From: Thermoplasmatota archaeon
GTDB taxonomy: Archaea > Thermoplasmatota > Thermoplasmata > Thermoplasmatales > Thermoplasmataceae
Assembly (NCBI GenBank): GCA_023487205.1
Contig: JAMDBT010000048.1
Location: 1-41,651 of the forward strand
Length of the DNA stretch: 41,651 bases
Direction: 5' to 3'
A program made the position numbers and the translations under genes. Below are positions 26,012 through 34,875 of this stretch, one piece after another. Under the pieces are notes generated by a model that saw only the letters and a list, made by a program, of their open reading frames with translations, ran no database searches and had not been told where the DNA came from. Position 1 is the stretch's first letter. Each line of letters starts with the position of its first letter.

Positions 26012-26542
26012 TTATTGAAGCTTCATCTCAAGGCCGAACTTCTTTCTGACTTTCTGCACCTTGGGAGAGATAACCAGTTTGCAATATGCCCTATCTGGAT
26101 TTCTGGCAAAATATTTCATGTGATATTCTTCCGCCGGGTAAAACTTTCCAAGCTGCTTGACTTCGGTTGTCAGGGGCTTGCTGTAACTCCCCTGGGTTTC
26201 TTTCACGGATTCTTTCACGGTAGCTTCCTGTTCCGGAGCGGTGAAATATATCACTGATCGGTACTGTGTTCCAATGTCGTCGCCCTGCCTGTTCCCCTGC
26301 GTGGGATCATGCATTCCGAAGAAAATTTCCAGAAGATCTCCGAGCGGGATCTTTTCCGGATCAAACTGCACCTTTACCACCTCCGCGTGGCCCGTCCTGT
26401 CCGTGCAAACCTCCTCATACGTTGGGTCAGTTGTGTGGCCCCCTGCGTATCCGGGAACTGCACTTTCCACTCCTTCAACCAGTGAGAATACTGCCTCGGA
26501 GCACCAGAAACATCCCGCACCAAGGACAATTGTCTGCGTCAT
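26012..26542 (-). CDS. msrA: Peptide methionine sulfoxide reductase MsrA
   Basis: This 176-residue enzyme reduces the S-epimer of methionine sulfoxide. The catalytic motif GCFWC is at 10-14 with Cys11 as nucleophile. [28 protein letters not shown] is split around residues 31-58. [13 protein letters not shown] lies near 145. The start overlaps the msrB stop by 4 bp (ATGA). Confidence 0.97.
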   Translation of the reverse strand: MTQTIVLGAGCFWCSEAVFSLVEGVESAVPGYAGGHTTDPTYEEVCTDRTGHAEVVKVQFDPEKIPLGDLLEIFFGMHDPTQGNRQGDDIGTQYRSVIYFTAPEQEATVKESVKETQGSYSKPLTTEVKQLGKFYPAEEYHMKYFARNPDRAYCKLVISPKVQKVRKKFGLEMKLQ

Positions 26543-26913
26543 TTCTTCTCCTCCACCCTACTGACGGGAATGAATTTCAGTGATATTGAGTTCACGCAAT
26601 GTCTTGTATCCTTCGGGGTAAGTTCCTCCCCCTCGAAAACGTGCCCAAGATGGGCTCCGCACTTCGAGCACTCGATCTCTGTCCTCACACCGTCCGGGTC
26701 CGGCAGCCTGACGACAGCACCGTCAATCTCATCGTCGAAACTGGGCCATCCGCAGTGGGCATTGAACTTGTCTTCTGACCGGTAAAGAGGAGTTCCGCAA
26801 CGCCTGCACACGTAAGTTCCCGGCTCGAAAAACTCATCATACTCCCCGCTGAATGGTCTCTCCGTTCCCTTATGAATAATTACTCTCTCTTCTTCCCTGG
26901 TGAGCGATTCCAT
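26539..26913 (-). CDS. msrB: Peptide methionine sulfoxide reductase MsrB
   Basis: This 124-residue enzyme reduces the R-epimer of methionine sulfoxide. Two zinc pairs are at 36-39 (CRRC) and 82-85 (CSKC). The catalytic Cys106 is in [11 protein letters not shown], and [10 protein letters not shown] near 50 is conserved. It is first of msrB-msrA-DUF167. The ATG is about 28 bp from a TATA-like TTTTATTG on the minus strand. Confidence 0.97.
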   Translation of the reverse strand: MESLTREEERVIIHKGTERPFSGEYDEFFEPGTYVCRRCGTPLYRSEDKFNAHCGWPSFDDEIDGAVVRLPDPDGVRTEIECSKCGAHLGHVFEGEELTPKDTRHCVNSISLKFIPVSRVEEKK

Positions 26914-26935
26914 GGTAGTTTCCCAAGGTGCATAT

Positions 26936-26946
26936 ACAATAAAAAG
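26936..26946 (-). promoter_or_regulatory. TATA-like element of msrB operon
   Basis: The minus strand reads CTTTTTATTGT, centred about 28 bp before the msrB ATG at 26913. Confidence 0.5.
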
Positions 26947-27000
26947 TGGTCGTTTCGTGCAACCGGACGAATGTTTAAATGCAGAACCGTACCTTTACAC

Positions 27001-27669
27001 TCAGGGGGTTGCATTAATGTCTGTCTCATGATTCCGGGGAGAGCCGGCCAGAATGGGGGCTTTGTTTCTGTTAATTTCCGTTATCTCCCTGAACATGTTG
27101 GAAAAGTAGTTGCTATTTCCCGGGACAAATGATTCCAGAGAGATGATGACCTCAACAATCTGCGAGGCGTTCCCTGTGATGCTCAATTTCCGTGCCCTCG
27201 TTTCTGATATTTGTCCGCCGAAGAGTGCCTTTCCTTCCTCAAAACGGATCGCAACTATCCCTGAAAGCTCCTCGGGATTGGGTTTGAAAAACCTGAGACC
27301 CGATACCGGACGGGCAAGATAAACGTCTGCCACTTCGTCCACCCGAAAGGCGCCGTAACTTAGCCTGAACCGGTTCGTCCCGACATGCATGAGATCGCTG
27401 GCAGCGAGATTCACGCCAATTTCCTCGTTAATCTCCCGAAAAGAATCCTGAATAGACTCTCCTGATCTTACATGCCCCCCCACAGTAACGTCGAGCTTTC
27501 CGGGAAGGTCAACGTTCAACCCCCTCTCCTGGAAATAAAGGTATTCCGGGTCGGCAAACCAGCAGTGAAATGTCCTGTGGATCAGCCCTTCCTTGTGTGC
27601 CTTGGCCCTGGGGACAGAACCCAGGAAATTCATGTCTTCGTCAAAGTAGTCCACATACTCCTGTGGCAT
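27001..27669 (-). CDS. Nudix hydrolase (IDI/YfcD-like) with shortened Nudix box
   Basis: The protein has EYVDYFDEDMNFLGSVPRAKAH, the opening typical of IDI/YfcD-like Nudix proteins, and then FHCWF. The Nudix box reads GHVRSGESIQDSFREINEEIGV, seen here as GHVRSGE then SIQDSF then REINEEIGV. Only six residues lie between the first Glu and the RE, instead of seven. The C-terminal 40 residues may not belong to the fold. The frame is open to an ATG at 27708, but a TATA box at 27711-27718 lies too close to that codon, so I place the start at the ATG at 27669. Confidence 0.78.
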   Translation of the reverse strand: MPQEYVDYFDEDMNFLGSVPRAKAHKEGLIHRTFHCWFADPEYLYFQERGLNVDLPGKLDVTVGGHVRSGESIQDSFREINEEIGVNLAASDLMHVGTNRFRLSYGAFRVDEVADVYLARPVSGLRFFKPNPEELSGIVAIRFEEGKALFGGQISETRARKLSITGNASQIVEVIISLESFVPGNSNYFSNMFREITEINRNKAPILAGSPRNHETDINATP

Positions 27670-27710
27670 TCTGATGAATCTATTGGTGTCTATTTTGATT
27701 TGGCGCATAA

Positions 27711-27718
27711 CTTATAAG
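27711..27718. promoter_or_regulatory. Palindromic TATA box shared by the Nudix and cyclophilin genes
   Basis: CTTATAAG reads the same on both strands. It lies about 33 bp before the cyclophilin ATG at 27748 and about 45 bp before the Nudix ATG at 27669. It is the only clear TATA element in the divergent gap. Confidence 0.5.
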
Positions 27719-27747
27719 GCGCACTCAATTTGGCTCAACAGATCCAA

Positions 27748-28203
27748 ATGACTAGGGTGAAATTTGAAACAAGCGCGGGCAACGTAACGCTGGACATATA
27801 TGAGAAGGAGATGCCGGTCACGGCAGGGAATTTCCTGAAACTTGTCAGGTCAGGGTTCTACGATGGCGTGATATTTCATCGCGTCATCCCGAGTTTCATG
27901 ATTCAGGGAGGAGATCCCACAGGAACAGGAATGGGCGGCCCCGGATATAACATTAAAGACGAATTCACCAAGAATAATAAGAATGACCGCGGAACGATAT
28001 CGATGGCCAATGCCGGTCCAAACACCGGGGGCAGCCAGTTCTTCATCAATGTTGTTAACAACAACTACCTTGACTCGAAACATCCCGTTTTTGGAAAGGT
28101 GACGGATGGGATGGAGGTCGTAGACGCCATCAGCAAAGCCAAGAGGGACCGAAATGACAAGCCGCTTGTGAAGGTAGTAATAAACAAGGCATACGTGCCG
28201 TAG
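27748..28203 (+). CDS. Cyclophilin-type peptidyl-prolyl isomerase
   Basis: This 151-residue cyclophilin is of the short prokaryotic type. Core motifs are [19 protein letters not shown] (catalytic Arg in FHRV), [19 protein letters not shown] and HPVFGKV. It catalyses proline isomerisation during protein folding and is probably cytoplasmic, as no signal is seen. The frame is open to a TTG at 27730; the ATG at 27748 fits the promoter spacing and homologue starts better. Confidence 0.94.
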   Translation: MTRVKFETSAGNVTLDIYEKEMPVTAGNFLKLVRSGFYDGVIFHRVIPSFMIQGGDPTGTGMGGPGYNIKDEFTKNNKNDRGTISMANAGPNTGGSQFFINVVNNNYLDSKHPVFGKVTDGMEVVDAISKAKRDRNDKPLVKVVINKAYVP

Positions 28204-28254
28204 TCACAGTTCTTCAGAAAAACGGTCACCCGATTGGAACCTGTCTGTCCTAGT

Positions 28255-28437
28255 ACAGCAGGGCCCCAGTTTAGGCGATCATTTTCCATTTGCTTCTTAT
28301 TTTGAGCGGGTTTTGCCTGTTCGTCCCTGCCATTGCATCTGCCTTCCGGAACTGTTTGTCCGGAGTATTTCCATATCCACTATTGCGAAAGCACCGTTTC
28401 CGTCTTCTGAAGTCTTGACGTTCACTATCCTTCTGCC
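28255..28437 (-). pseudogene. Decayed SnoaL-like (DUF4440/NTF2-fold) C-terminal fragment
   Basis: The minus strand reads VKTSEDGNGAFAIVDMEILR, then QMQWQGRTGKTRSK and a stop. In the next frame SKWKMIA, a stop, and TGALLY follow. Joined, these match the end of SnoaL-like proteins (AFAIVD, WXGR, KWKMIAHTG pattern). One frameshift and one stop break it, and the N-terminal half is missing. Confidence 0.55.
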
Positions 28438-28439
28438 TG

Positions 28440-28715
28440 ATTACGAAACCGTCCTTGTCCAGATTCCACTCGGGGTTATAGACAACTTCCCACAGATAGC
28501 CGTCCGGATCAGCTAAGTAGCCGCTGAATCCCTCCCAAAATGCCCTCTGCAGTTCCTTCGCCATCCTGACACCCGCCTTGCGTGCAAATTCAATGGTCCT
28601 CTTGAATTCCGCTTCGCTGGAAACGTTGTATCCCCTCTTATCAGATAATAAAAAGTTGGTGTAGAGACCTGAGACAAGTACGGAATTACCGCTTGAAGGC
28701 GACAGCCGCTCATTC
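28440..28715 (-). pseudogene. Truncated VOC (glyoxalase/bleomycin resistance) protein
   Basis: One minus-strand frame reads GLYTNFLLSDKRGYNVSSEA, then FKRTIEFARKAGVRMAKELQ, then FWEGFSGYLADPDGYLWEVV and YNPEW. SGYLADPDGYLWEV is the hallmark C-terminal strand pair of VOC-fold proteins. The N-terminal half is absent; upstream is the A-rich terminator of the sedolisin gene. An internal ATG at 28564 gives a 97-codon frame that runs on into the SnoaL-like remnant out of frame, so no intact product is expected. Confidence 0.65.
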
Positions 28716-28730
28716 GAGAATAAAATGGAT

Positions 28731-28768
28731 GAAGAAAAAAAAGAAAAAAAGAAAAAAATTGAGTGGAA
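28731..28768 (-). terminator. T-tract terminator of the sedolisin gene
   Basis: The plus strand is almost pure A with scattered G, so the minus-strand transcript ends in a long U tract beginning about 10 bp after the sedolisin stop. Archaeal transcription terminates at such tracts without a hairpin. Confidence 0.75.
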
Positions 28769-28776
28769 ATAAAGAT

Positions 28777-30027
28777 TTAGGCTACGGCTATGAACTCGTA
28801 TACGATCGGGCTGCCGATTCCGGTAACCTCATCATATCCCGGGGTTGCGTAGAAAGCGCCGTTATATCCAACGGTTATGTCGTGGAACGCCTTGCCGTAG
28901 TTGCTTCCGCTGTATATCGAGTACAGATCCTGGTGAACGTTGTTTCCGTTGATCACCGTGGACCCGTCAATATGCTGAGCATCGGCAAATATGGCTGCCC
29001 ATTGAGGAGCAGCTGCACTTGTTCCACCAACCTGTATCCAGCCCTTCTGGCCCTGGTAAATCGTGCTGTCGTATACCCAGACACCGGTGTTGGGGTTGGC
29101 ATCATAGGACACGTCAGGCACTCCCCTGCCGGTAATCGAAATTCCTGCTGCGGACTGGTAGGATGGTTCAGCGAAGTAAGCGCTGATGCCTCCGCCGGAA
29201 CTGTTCCATGCATATTCAGATCCGTAGGTACCTCCGGTCGAGGTTGGGTTGCTTATAATAAGCGAGGTTCCGCCTGCTCCAACGACTGCGGGATCAGCAG
29301 AGGGGTAGTCAACGGTTGGCGAGGAGGTTCCGTCATTGGCTCCATTGTCGCCTGAGGCTCCAACGAGGATCGCACCGGCACTTGCGGCATTGGCAAAGTA
29401 GGTATGCGCACTTGCGAGGCTGGAGGAGCTCATCGAGCTTTCTGCCTCTCCCCATGACGTGGATATCACGTTGGCACCGTGCTGCACTGCATAAGGTACC
29501 GCATCGTTTATCAGGTATGTGTTTGACGCGGATGGCGTTTCGATCAGGAGTATGGTGGCTCCGGGCGCCATTGCATGTGCCCATTCAACGTCCAGTGACG
29601 TTTCAAGGGCCCAACCGGCGTTCTTGGATACCTTTCCAAAGGGCTGGACAACCTGCAGGTTTATTGCTGGCAGGCCGAACGCCTTGTCGAACGTCGCAAC
29701 GTCGCTTGTTATGCTTGGGCTTCCATACGCGTCTATGATTGCGATGGTTTCCCCGGATCCGTAGCCGGTGTTATACGCTCCGTTGGACGTGTACTGGTAT
29801 GCGTCCCAAATCTGTATTGGAATATATCCTGGATACGTCGTCGGAGCACCGCTCCCTCCTCCATGACCCGGATGGCTCGGGTGAAGGAACCAGGGCTGGC
29901 TTCCATGAACTGCTGCAACTTCAGGTGTTGCGAACCCGCTACTGTCTGCTGCGGCTGGGACAAAAATTCCCATAAAACCAACCACGGCAAAGACCGTCGC
30001 TAACAAGACCAATGGTTTGCTGGTCAT
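28777..30027 (-). CDS. Sedolisin-type (S53) acid protease with short pro-region
   Basis: This 416-residue secreted protease has a signal peptide at about 1-27 (VLLATVFAVVGFMGIFVPAAA). The S53 catalytic set is complete: Glu142 and Asp146 in ETSLDVEWAHAMAPGA, oxyanion Asp227 in GASGDNG, and Ser337 in GGTSAAAP. The C-terminal calcium site is FHDITVGYNG and GYDEVTGIGSP. Sedolisins usually carry a pro-domain of roughly 180 residues; here only about 40-60 residues precede the catalytic domain. It probably degrades protein outside the cell at low pH. Its ATG is 28 bp from a TATA box, and a U-tract terminator follows. Confidence 0.92.
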   Translation of the reverse strand: MTSKPLVLLATVFAVVGFMGIFVPAAADSSGFATPEVAAVHGSQPWFLHPSHPGHGGGSGAPTTYPGYIPIQIWDAYQYTSNGAYNTGYGSGETIAIIDAYGSPSITSDVATFDKAFGLPAINLQVVQPFGKVSKNAGWALETSLDVEWAHAMAPGATILLIETPSASNTYLINDAVPYAVQHGANVISTSWGEAESSMSSSSLASAHTYFANAASAGAILVGASGDNGANDGTSSPTVDYPSADPAVVGAGGTSLIISNPTSTGGTYGSEYAWNSSGGGISAYFAEPSYQSAAGISITGRGVPDVSYDANPNTGVWVYDSTIYQGQKGWIQVGGTSAAAPQWAAIFADAQHIDGSTVINGNNVHQDLYSIYSGSNYGKAFHDITVGYNGAFYATPGYDEVTGIGSPIVYEFIAVA

Positions 30028-30049
30028 CGAAAATGTATCACTTGCAGTT

Positions 30050-30060
30050 GGTATATGAAT
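30050..30060 (-). promoter_or_regulatory. TATA box of the sedolisin gene
   Basis: The minus strand reads ATTCATATACC, centred about 28 bp before the ATG at 30027. Confidence 0.55.
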
Positions 30061-30142
30061 CTTCTTTCATTTTTCACAACGGAGATGTATCGATAATAGC
30101 TGATACCGGATGCGAGCAGTCCGCTTCAAAATCACTGGATGA

Positions 30143-31225
30143 CTAGCGGATGATGCGTGGCTTGGAAACAGTTGCGGGATATTCCTCGGAACGAATCCGG
30201 ACCTTCACAGCGGTACCCTCCTTGGAGTATGATTTATCCAGGAAACCAAGAGCTATAGGAATTTTCAGGACCGGAGAGATGCTGCCGCTTGTAACGGTCC
30301 CGATCCTTTTTCCGCCCGCCATAAGGGGGAATCCTGATCTTGGGATTGCCTTCCCGTCAACCTTGAATCCCCTGAAAATCTCGTTCCTGCTGGACTTCGA
30401 CTTCAGGAGGCTTTCCTTCCCTATGAATTCGTGCTCCTCGTTGACGATGAATCCCACCGACGCTTCGAACGGTGTTCGGTTATGATCGAAATCCGTGCCG
30501 GACAGGAGCATGCCTTTCTCCATCCTCAGTGTGTCCCTGGATCCGAGGCCGCAGGGCTGTCCCCCGAGTTCCCGGGTCAGGCCCTCCAGCTTGATCCAGT
30601 ACTTTTCGGCTTCAGACGCGGGCACTATGAGTTCCATTCCCTTCTCTCCCGTGTATCCGGTTCCCGAAACGATTATCTCCCTGTTTCCGGTGATGCTGTT
30701 CCTGTCCCCTGACTCCTGGGAATAAAACGTAAATGGTTCCGGCTCCCGAATCCCAATCTTCTGAGCCGCTATTGTCGCCCCGGGTCCCTGCAGCGCTATG
30801 CATGCAATTTCGCTGGATACGTTTCGCAGCGTCACGTCTAAGCCGTCGGAGTGGGAGGAAGCCCATTTCACAATCTCTCCCGTCGTTGAGGCGTTGGGCA
30901 CAAAGAAGAACTTGTCTGCAGAAAGACGGTAAACGATGGTGTCGTCGATAATGTTCCCGCTTTCATCCAGGAATGCAGTGTATGCAGCCTTTCCTGCCTC
31001 AAGCCGAGAAACCTGCGTTGGAAGCAGATGATCCAGGAATCTTCCCGAGTCCTTCCCCTCCACGATGACGTCTCCCATGTGTGAGACATCAAAGTAACCG
31101 AAGTTTTCCCTTACCGCCATGTGTTCGTTGATTATGCCACTATAATACAGCGGCATGTCCCAACCGTGAAAGTCAACGATTTTTGCGTTGAGTGCCACAT
31201 GCCTGTCATAAAGTGGAGTCCTCAT
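30143..31225 (-). CDS. gcvT: Glycine cleavage system T protein (aminomethyltransferase)
   Basis: The 360-residue product transfers the methylene group from the aminomethyl-lipoyl H protein to tetrahydrofolate. Motifs are [25 protein letters not shown] at the start (split at HGWDMP), [29 protein letters not shown] and the folate-site [14 protein letters not shown]. The frame is open to an ATG at 31252, but TCTATAGT is centred about 29 bp before the ATG at 31225. That supports a leaderless start at 31225. gcvP and gcvH are not in the window. Confidence 0.95.
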   Translation of the reverse strand: MRTPLYDRHVALNAKIVDFHGWDMPLYYSGIINEHMAVRENFGYFDVSHMGDVIVEGKDSGRFLDHLLPTQVSRLEAGKAAYTAFLDESGNIIDDTIVYRLSADKFFFVPNASTTGEIVKWASSHSDGLDVTLRNVSSEIACIALQGPGATIAAQKIGIREPEPFTFYSQESGDRNSITGNREIIVSGTGYTGEKGMELIVPASEAEKYWIKLEGLTRELGGQPCGLGSRDTLRMEKGMLLSGTDFDHNRTPFEASVGFIVNEEHEFIGKESLLKSKSSRNEIFRGFKVDGKAIPRSGFPLMAGGKRIGTVTSGSISPVLKIPIALGFLDKSYSKEGTAVKVRIRSEEYPATVSKPRIIR

Positions 31226-31250
31226 AGCAATTGGGCTGGCATCCCTGTGC

Positions 31251-31259
31251 ACTATAGAA
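31251..31259 (-). promoter_or_regulatory. TATA box of gcvT
   Basis: The minus strand reads TTCTATAGT, about 29 bp before the ATG at 31225. It overlaps the alternative upstream ATG, arguing against that start. Confidence 0.5.
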
Positions 31260-31337
31260 CAGTTTGGACGAATACTCTATACGACTTGGCTGCAATAGTG
31301 CCAGGCTCCGACGCTTCCAGCCGGTTTCACAAAATTG

Positions 31338-31346
31338 ATTTATATC
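31338..31346 (+). promoter_or_regulatory. TATA box of the MFS transporter gene
   Basis: ATTTATATC is centred about 28 bp before the ATG at 31370. It marks the true start within a longer open frame that overlaps gcvT. Confidence 0.6.
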
Positions 31347-31369
31347 AAGAATTACTGAACGGCAAAAGA

Positions 31370-33109
31370 ATGGTACAGTACAAGTGGGTTGCGCTGTCTA
31401 ACACCACGATAGGCGTTTTCATGGCAAGCGTCAACGGAACAATTATCCTGATTTCCCTTCCGGACATTTTCAACGGGATAAACCTCAACCCGTTCCAGGC
31501 GTCGAACTTTGCGTATCTTCTCTGGGTACTCATGGGATATAACATTGTGACCGCTACCCTTTTGGTAACCTCAGGCCGGCTTTCTGACTTCTACGGACGG
31601 GCAAAGCTCTTCAATCTTGGATTTGCCACCTTCACCTTAGGATCCCTGCTCTTGTTCCTGCTTCCCAGCACAGGAACGGCTGGAGCGATGGAGCTCATCG
31701 TCTTCAGGTTGGTGCAGGGAGTGGGGGGCGCGTTCCTCTTCTCCAATTCGGCGGCCATTATTACCGACGCTTTTCCCGTTGAGGAGAGGGGAAAGGCGCT
31801 TGGGTTGAACCAGATCGCCTTTCTCGGGGGATCGTTCATCGGGCTGGTCATTGGCGGGCTCCTGGCTCCGTTCAACTGGCGCTACATATTCCTGGTCAGC
31901 GTTCCCGTGGGAGCGCTGGGTAGCATATGGTCGCTTCTGAAGCTCAGGGACCTCTCCCTCAAGAAAGAGAAACACAGGATAGACCTCCCCGGGAACCTCT
32001 CGTTCGCGGGCGGGCTCACCCTGATCCTCATAGGGGTGACTTACGGGCTGCTGGGCTACAAAGGACAGCCCATGGGATGGGCCAATCCCCTGGTCATCCT
32101 GGCGCTTACGGTAGGATCAGCCCTTCTCATAGCATTTCCGTTCATTGAGTCGCACGTGAAGGAGCCTATGTTTCATCTTAGGCTGTTCAGGAACAGGGCC
32201 TTCGGGCTTGGGAACCTCGCGGGCTTCCTTGCTTCGTTGGCACGCGGCGGGGTAATGCTCATGCTTATCATCCTGCTGCAGGGCATCTGGCTGCCGCTCC
32301 ATAACTACTCTTATTCCTCGACGCCGTTCTGGGCCGGCGTGTTCATGCTTCCCATGTCTGTGGGGTTCATAGTTACAGGTCCCCTGAGCGGCTGGTTGTC
32401 AGACAGGTTCGGTGCGAGGTGGCTGGCCACGCTGGGAATGATAATGTCAGGAGTTGCCTTCCTTCTCCTTTCCTTCATCGGGTATCAGTTTGACTACCTG
32501 ACCTTCGGCCTGGTCCTTTTCCTTATGGGATGCGGAAGCGGGATGTTCACTGCACCCAATACTGCCCTGATAATGAATGCCGTACCACCGGAAGAGCGGG
32601 GAGCAGCCTCGGGGATGAGGGCTACCATAGTCAACGCCGGCCAGACTGTGAGCCTTGGCCTGTTCTTTACGATAGTCATTGTTGCACTGTCCGGCGGGCT
32701 CTCCTTGAGTGTCGCCAGCAGCCTCGCATCGGCCCACGTACCAAACTCGCTCGCCCCCGTCATCGGAGGGGGCCTGGGATCGGAGCCTACCGTTGCCCTG
32801 TTCTCTGCATTCCTTGGCAAGGACCCCATGAGCGTCCTTATTCAGGGGCTGGCTGCGTATGACCCTGCGCAGTTCTCCGGGTATTCGTCCACTGGCTGGT
32901 ACCAGACTGTAACGTCACATTACTGGTTTCCCAATGCCATTGCCCCCGCTTTCATGGGTGCCCTGGACCTGACGTTCTACATGGGTGCGGTTGTTTCGTT
33001 CATAGCGGCTTTCTTTTCAGCCATAAAGATCGAAACCGGGAGGCTAAAGGGCGCCTCTGCGGCTGGTTCCCGGAGCAAGCCCGGCATTCCGGACGATCCG
33101 GAAAAGTAG
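31370..33109 (+). CDS. MFS drug/proton antiporter, DHA2 (EmrB/QacA) 14-TM family
   Basis: This 579-residue membrane protein begins [20 protein letters not shown], typical of the EmrB/QacA group. It has about 14 hydrophobic segments. The loop 2-3 motif A is [13 protein letters not shown], and a second copy is in [15 protein letters not shown]. The mid-family [15 protein letters not shown] (motif C-like region) and [20 protein letters not shown] are also present. It probably exports organic compounds using the proton gradient. The open frame extends 83 codons further upstream across the gcvT promoter, but the TATA box places the start here. It converges with the TPR gene, 22 bp away. Confidence 0.93.
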   Translation: MVQYKWVALSNTTIGVFMASVNGTIILISLPDIFNGINLNPFQASNFAYLLWVLMGYNIVTATLLVTSGRLSDFYGRAKLFNLGFATFTLGSLLLFLLPSTGTAGAMELIVFRLVQGVGGAFLFSNSAAIITDAFPVEERGKALGLNQIAFLGGSFIGLVIGGLLAPFNWRYIFLVSVPVGALGSIWSLLKLRDLSLKKEKHRIDLPGNLSFAGGLTLILIGVTYGLLGYKGQPMGWANPLVILALTVGSALLIAFPFIESHVKEPMFHLRLFRNRAFGLGNLAGFLASLARGGVMLMLIILLQGIWLPLHNYSYSSTPFWAGVFMLPMSVGFIVTGPLSGWLSDRFGARWLATLGMIMSGVAFLLLSFIGYQFDYLTFGLVLFLMGCGSGMFTAPNTALIMNAVPPEERGAASGMRATIVNAGQTVSLGLFFTIVIVALSGGLSLSVASSLASAHVPNSLAPVIGGGLGSEPTVALFSAFLGKDPMSVLIQGLAAYDPAQFSGYSSTGWYQTVTSHYWFPNAIAPAFMGALDLTFYMGAVVSFIAAFFSAIKIETGRLKGASAAGSRSKPGIPDDPEK

Positions 33110-33131
33110 TCATTTCCATCTTCGTCCGTTC

Positions 33132-34025
33132 TCAGTGCGAACTGTTTTCAGATCGGCCTTTCCGAATGGCCGACTCCAGACTCAACCTGAACTCCGGGTT
33201 GTGGGGATCGAGTTCCGTGGCTTTTCTGTAGTCTGCCAGACACTCCTCGTACCTCCCGAGGCCCTCGAGTATTGATGCCCTGTCAAAGTACAGCTGCGGT
33301 TTCCTCGGGTTAAGGCTGATCATTGTCCTGTAGCAGTCCAGGGCGTCGTCATAACGGTCTTCTGTTTCGTAGAATTGCGCCAGAACCTGAAATGAATTGA
33401 TCTGGTGAGGCCTGAGATCCGCTATTTTCCTGTAACACCTCTCGGCCTCTTCCGTCCTCCCCATATCTGCAAGCAGGTTTCCCTTGTCATAATAGGTGTC
33501 CGGGTTGACGGGGTCGATCCCGATCAGCTTATCATAGCAGTCCAGGGCATCCTGCTTTCTATCAAGCGCCAGGAGCGTTTCCGCCTTCGCGACCTGGTAC
33601 CTGGGGTTTTCTGGGTCCAGGGATATGCATTGTTCCGTCTCCGAAAGGGCAGCGCTTTCGTTTTCGTGCCTCGAGTAAAAATCCGCTTTTTTCCAGTGAA
33701 GTTCGGGATCCTGTGGTTCGTTCTCGATCATCCTTTCGATCGTTTCCAGGGCCTCATAATGAAGCCCGTTTTGTTCCTGCAATTTGAAGACCATGAGAGC
33801 TGCTTCGACGCTGTTTGGCCTGGCTTCGTACAATATCAAAGCCTCGGAAAGTGCTTTTCCCTTCTCGTGCATTTCCATAAGACAGCGTATTTTGCTGGTC
33901 CGGAATCCCACATTCTCCGGGTCTCCTTCACACGCTGCGGTGAATTCTGCCAGCGCCCCCTCGGTGTCCCCGGCATCAAGTCTTAGGTGTCCTTGCCTGT
34001 TGTGGTACAGCGAAGCCTGGTCCAT
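33132..34025 (-). CDS. Tetratricopeptide (TPR) repeat protein
   Basis: This 297-residue soluble protein is built of about eight 34-residue TPR units. Examples are YHNRQGHLRLDAGDTEGALAEF at the start, TYYDKGNLLADMGRTEEAERCY, and LYFDRASILEGLGRYEECL. No signal, membrane span or enzyme domain is seen. It is probably a scaffold for protein-protein contacts; the partner is unknown. It is divergent from pdxT across a 77-bp spacer. Confidence 0.92.
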   Translation of the reverse strand: MDQASLYHNRQGHLRLDAGDTEGALAEFTAACEGDPENVGFRTSKIRCLMEMHEKGKALSEALILYEARPNSVEAALMVFKLQEQNGLHYEALETIERMIENEPQDPELHWKKADFYSRHENESAALSETEQCISLDPENPRYQVAKAETLLALDRKQDALDCYDKLIGIDPVNPDTYYDKGNLLADMGRTEEAERCYRKIADLRPHQINSFQVLAQFYETEDRYDDALDCYRTMISLNPRKPQLYFDRASILEGLGRYEECLADYRKATELDPHNPEFRLSLESAIRKGRSENSSH

Positions 34026-34072
34026 TCGCCTTCAGTGATGTGCCGGAAATAACCGTTACGTTCCGCAGGTAA

Positions 34073-34080
34073 ACTTATTG
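34073..34080 (+). promoter_or_regulatory. TATA box of pdxT
   Basis: ACTTATTG is centred about 26-27 bp before the GTG at 34103, consistent with a leaderless GTG start. Confidence 0.5.
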
Positions 34081-34102
34081 TTGTCGGCTGGCATGCAAAT
34101 AC

Positions 34103-34732
34103 GTGAATGTAGGAATCATAGGATATCAGGGAGACGTTGTGGAGCATCTGGAACTGCTTGAGAAACTTAATAAGGATTATAAGAGAGAGGTGAACGTCGT
34201 CCTTGTCCGGAATGTCAGGACTCTTTCCATTGTGGACGGGTTAATAATTCCCGGGGGGGAGAGTACCACCATATACAGGCTCATCAAGGAGTTTGGACTC
34301 TTTGATCCCATCAGGACCATGGCAGGGCAGGGCATTCCCATAATGGGGACATGTGCCGGCCTGGTACTAATTTCGAAAGATAATCCCATGGAGAGGGTCC
34401 GGACCCTTGATCTCATAGACGTTTCTGTCAGGAGAAACGGTTATGGCAGACAGGGCGAGTCTTTCTATGAAAATATTGACGTCGATGAAATTGGAAGTTT
34501 TGATGCGGTGTTCATCAGGGCCCCTATAATTGAAAGGGTAGGGAAGGTAACGGTCCTTGCCAGGTATAACGGTTCTCCCGTAATGGTCAAGGAAGGTAAC
34601 ATTCTGGGAATCACTTTCCATCCGGAGCTTACTGGGGATTCCAGGATCCATGAGATGTTTCTGGATATGATAGGGATGGGGGGGTCCATTTCCATTGGAA
34701 AGAGGGAATTTCCCATGGTTGAGTATGTATGA
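34103..34732 (+). CDS. pdxT: Pyridoxal 5'-phosphate synthase glutaminase subunit
   Basis: This 209-residue class I glutaminase supplies ammonia to PdxS for PLP synthesis. It begins MNVGIIGYQGDVVEHLELLE. The conserved GLIIPGGESTTIYRL is near 47, the nucleophile Cys sits in GTCAGLVLIS near 79, and the His-Glu pair is in ITFHPELTGD near 170-180. It starts at GTG. PdxS is not in this window, so the partner must be encoded elsewhere. Confidence 0.95.
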   Translation: MNVGIIGYQGDVVEHLELLEKLNKDYKREVNVVLVRNVRTLSIVDGLIIPGGESTTIYRLIKEFGLFDPIRTMAGQGIPIMGTCAGLVLISKDNPMERVRTLDLIDVSVRRNGYGRQGESFYENIDVDEIGSFDAVFIRAPIIERVGKVTVLARYNGSPVMVKEGNILGITFHPELTGDSRIHEMFLDMIGMGGSISIGKREFPMVEYV

Positions 34733-34750
34733 AGTATGCTAGATGATAAA

Positions 34751-34770
34751 TGTTTAGTTTTATTTAAATA
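34751..34770 (+). terminator. T-rich terminator after pdxT
   Basis: TGTTTAGTTTTATTTAAATA begins about 19 bp after the pdxT stop and fits an archaeal U-rich termination tract. Confidence 0.45.
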
Positions 34771-34875
34771 ATATGTCATTCAGGACCGTCTCCTCTTACA
34801 CTTCTTCAAAAAAAACTCTCCACTGGAAATATACCCCTCTCCCCGCTAAGTTAAACCGCTCGTCATTATGTTGGA

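Noticed and set aside
31121-31369. N-terminal extension of the MFS transporter frame
   Set aside because: It covers the gcvT start and both promoters and resembles no transporter; the TATA box and the homologous N-terminus place the start at 31370.
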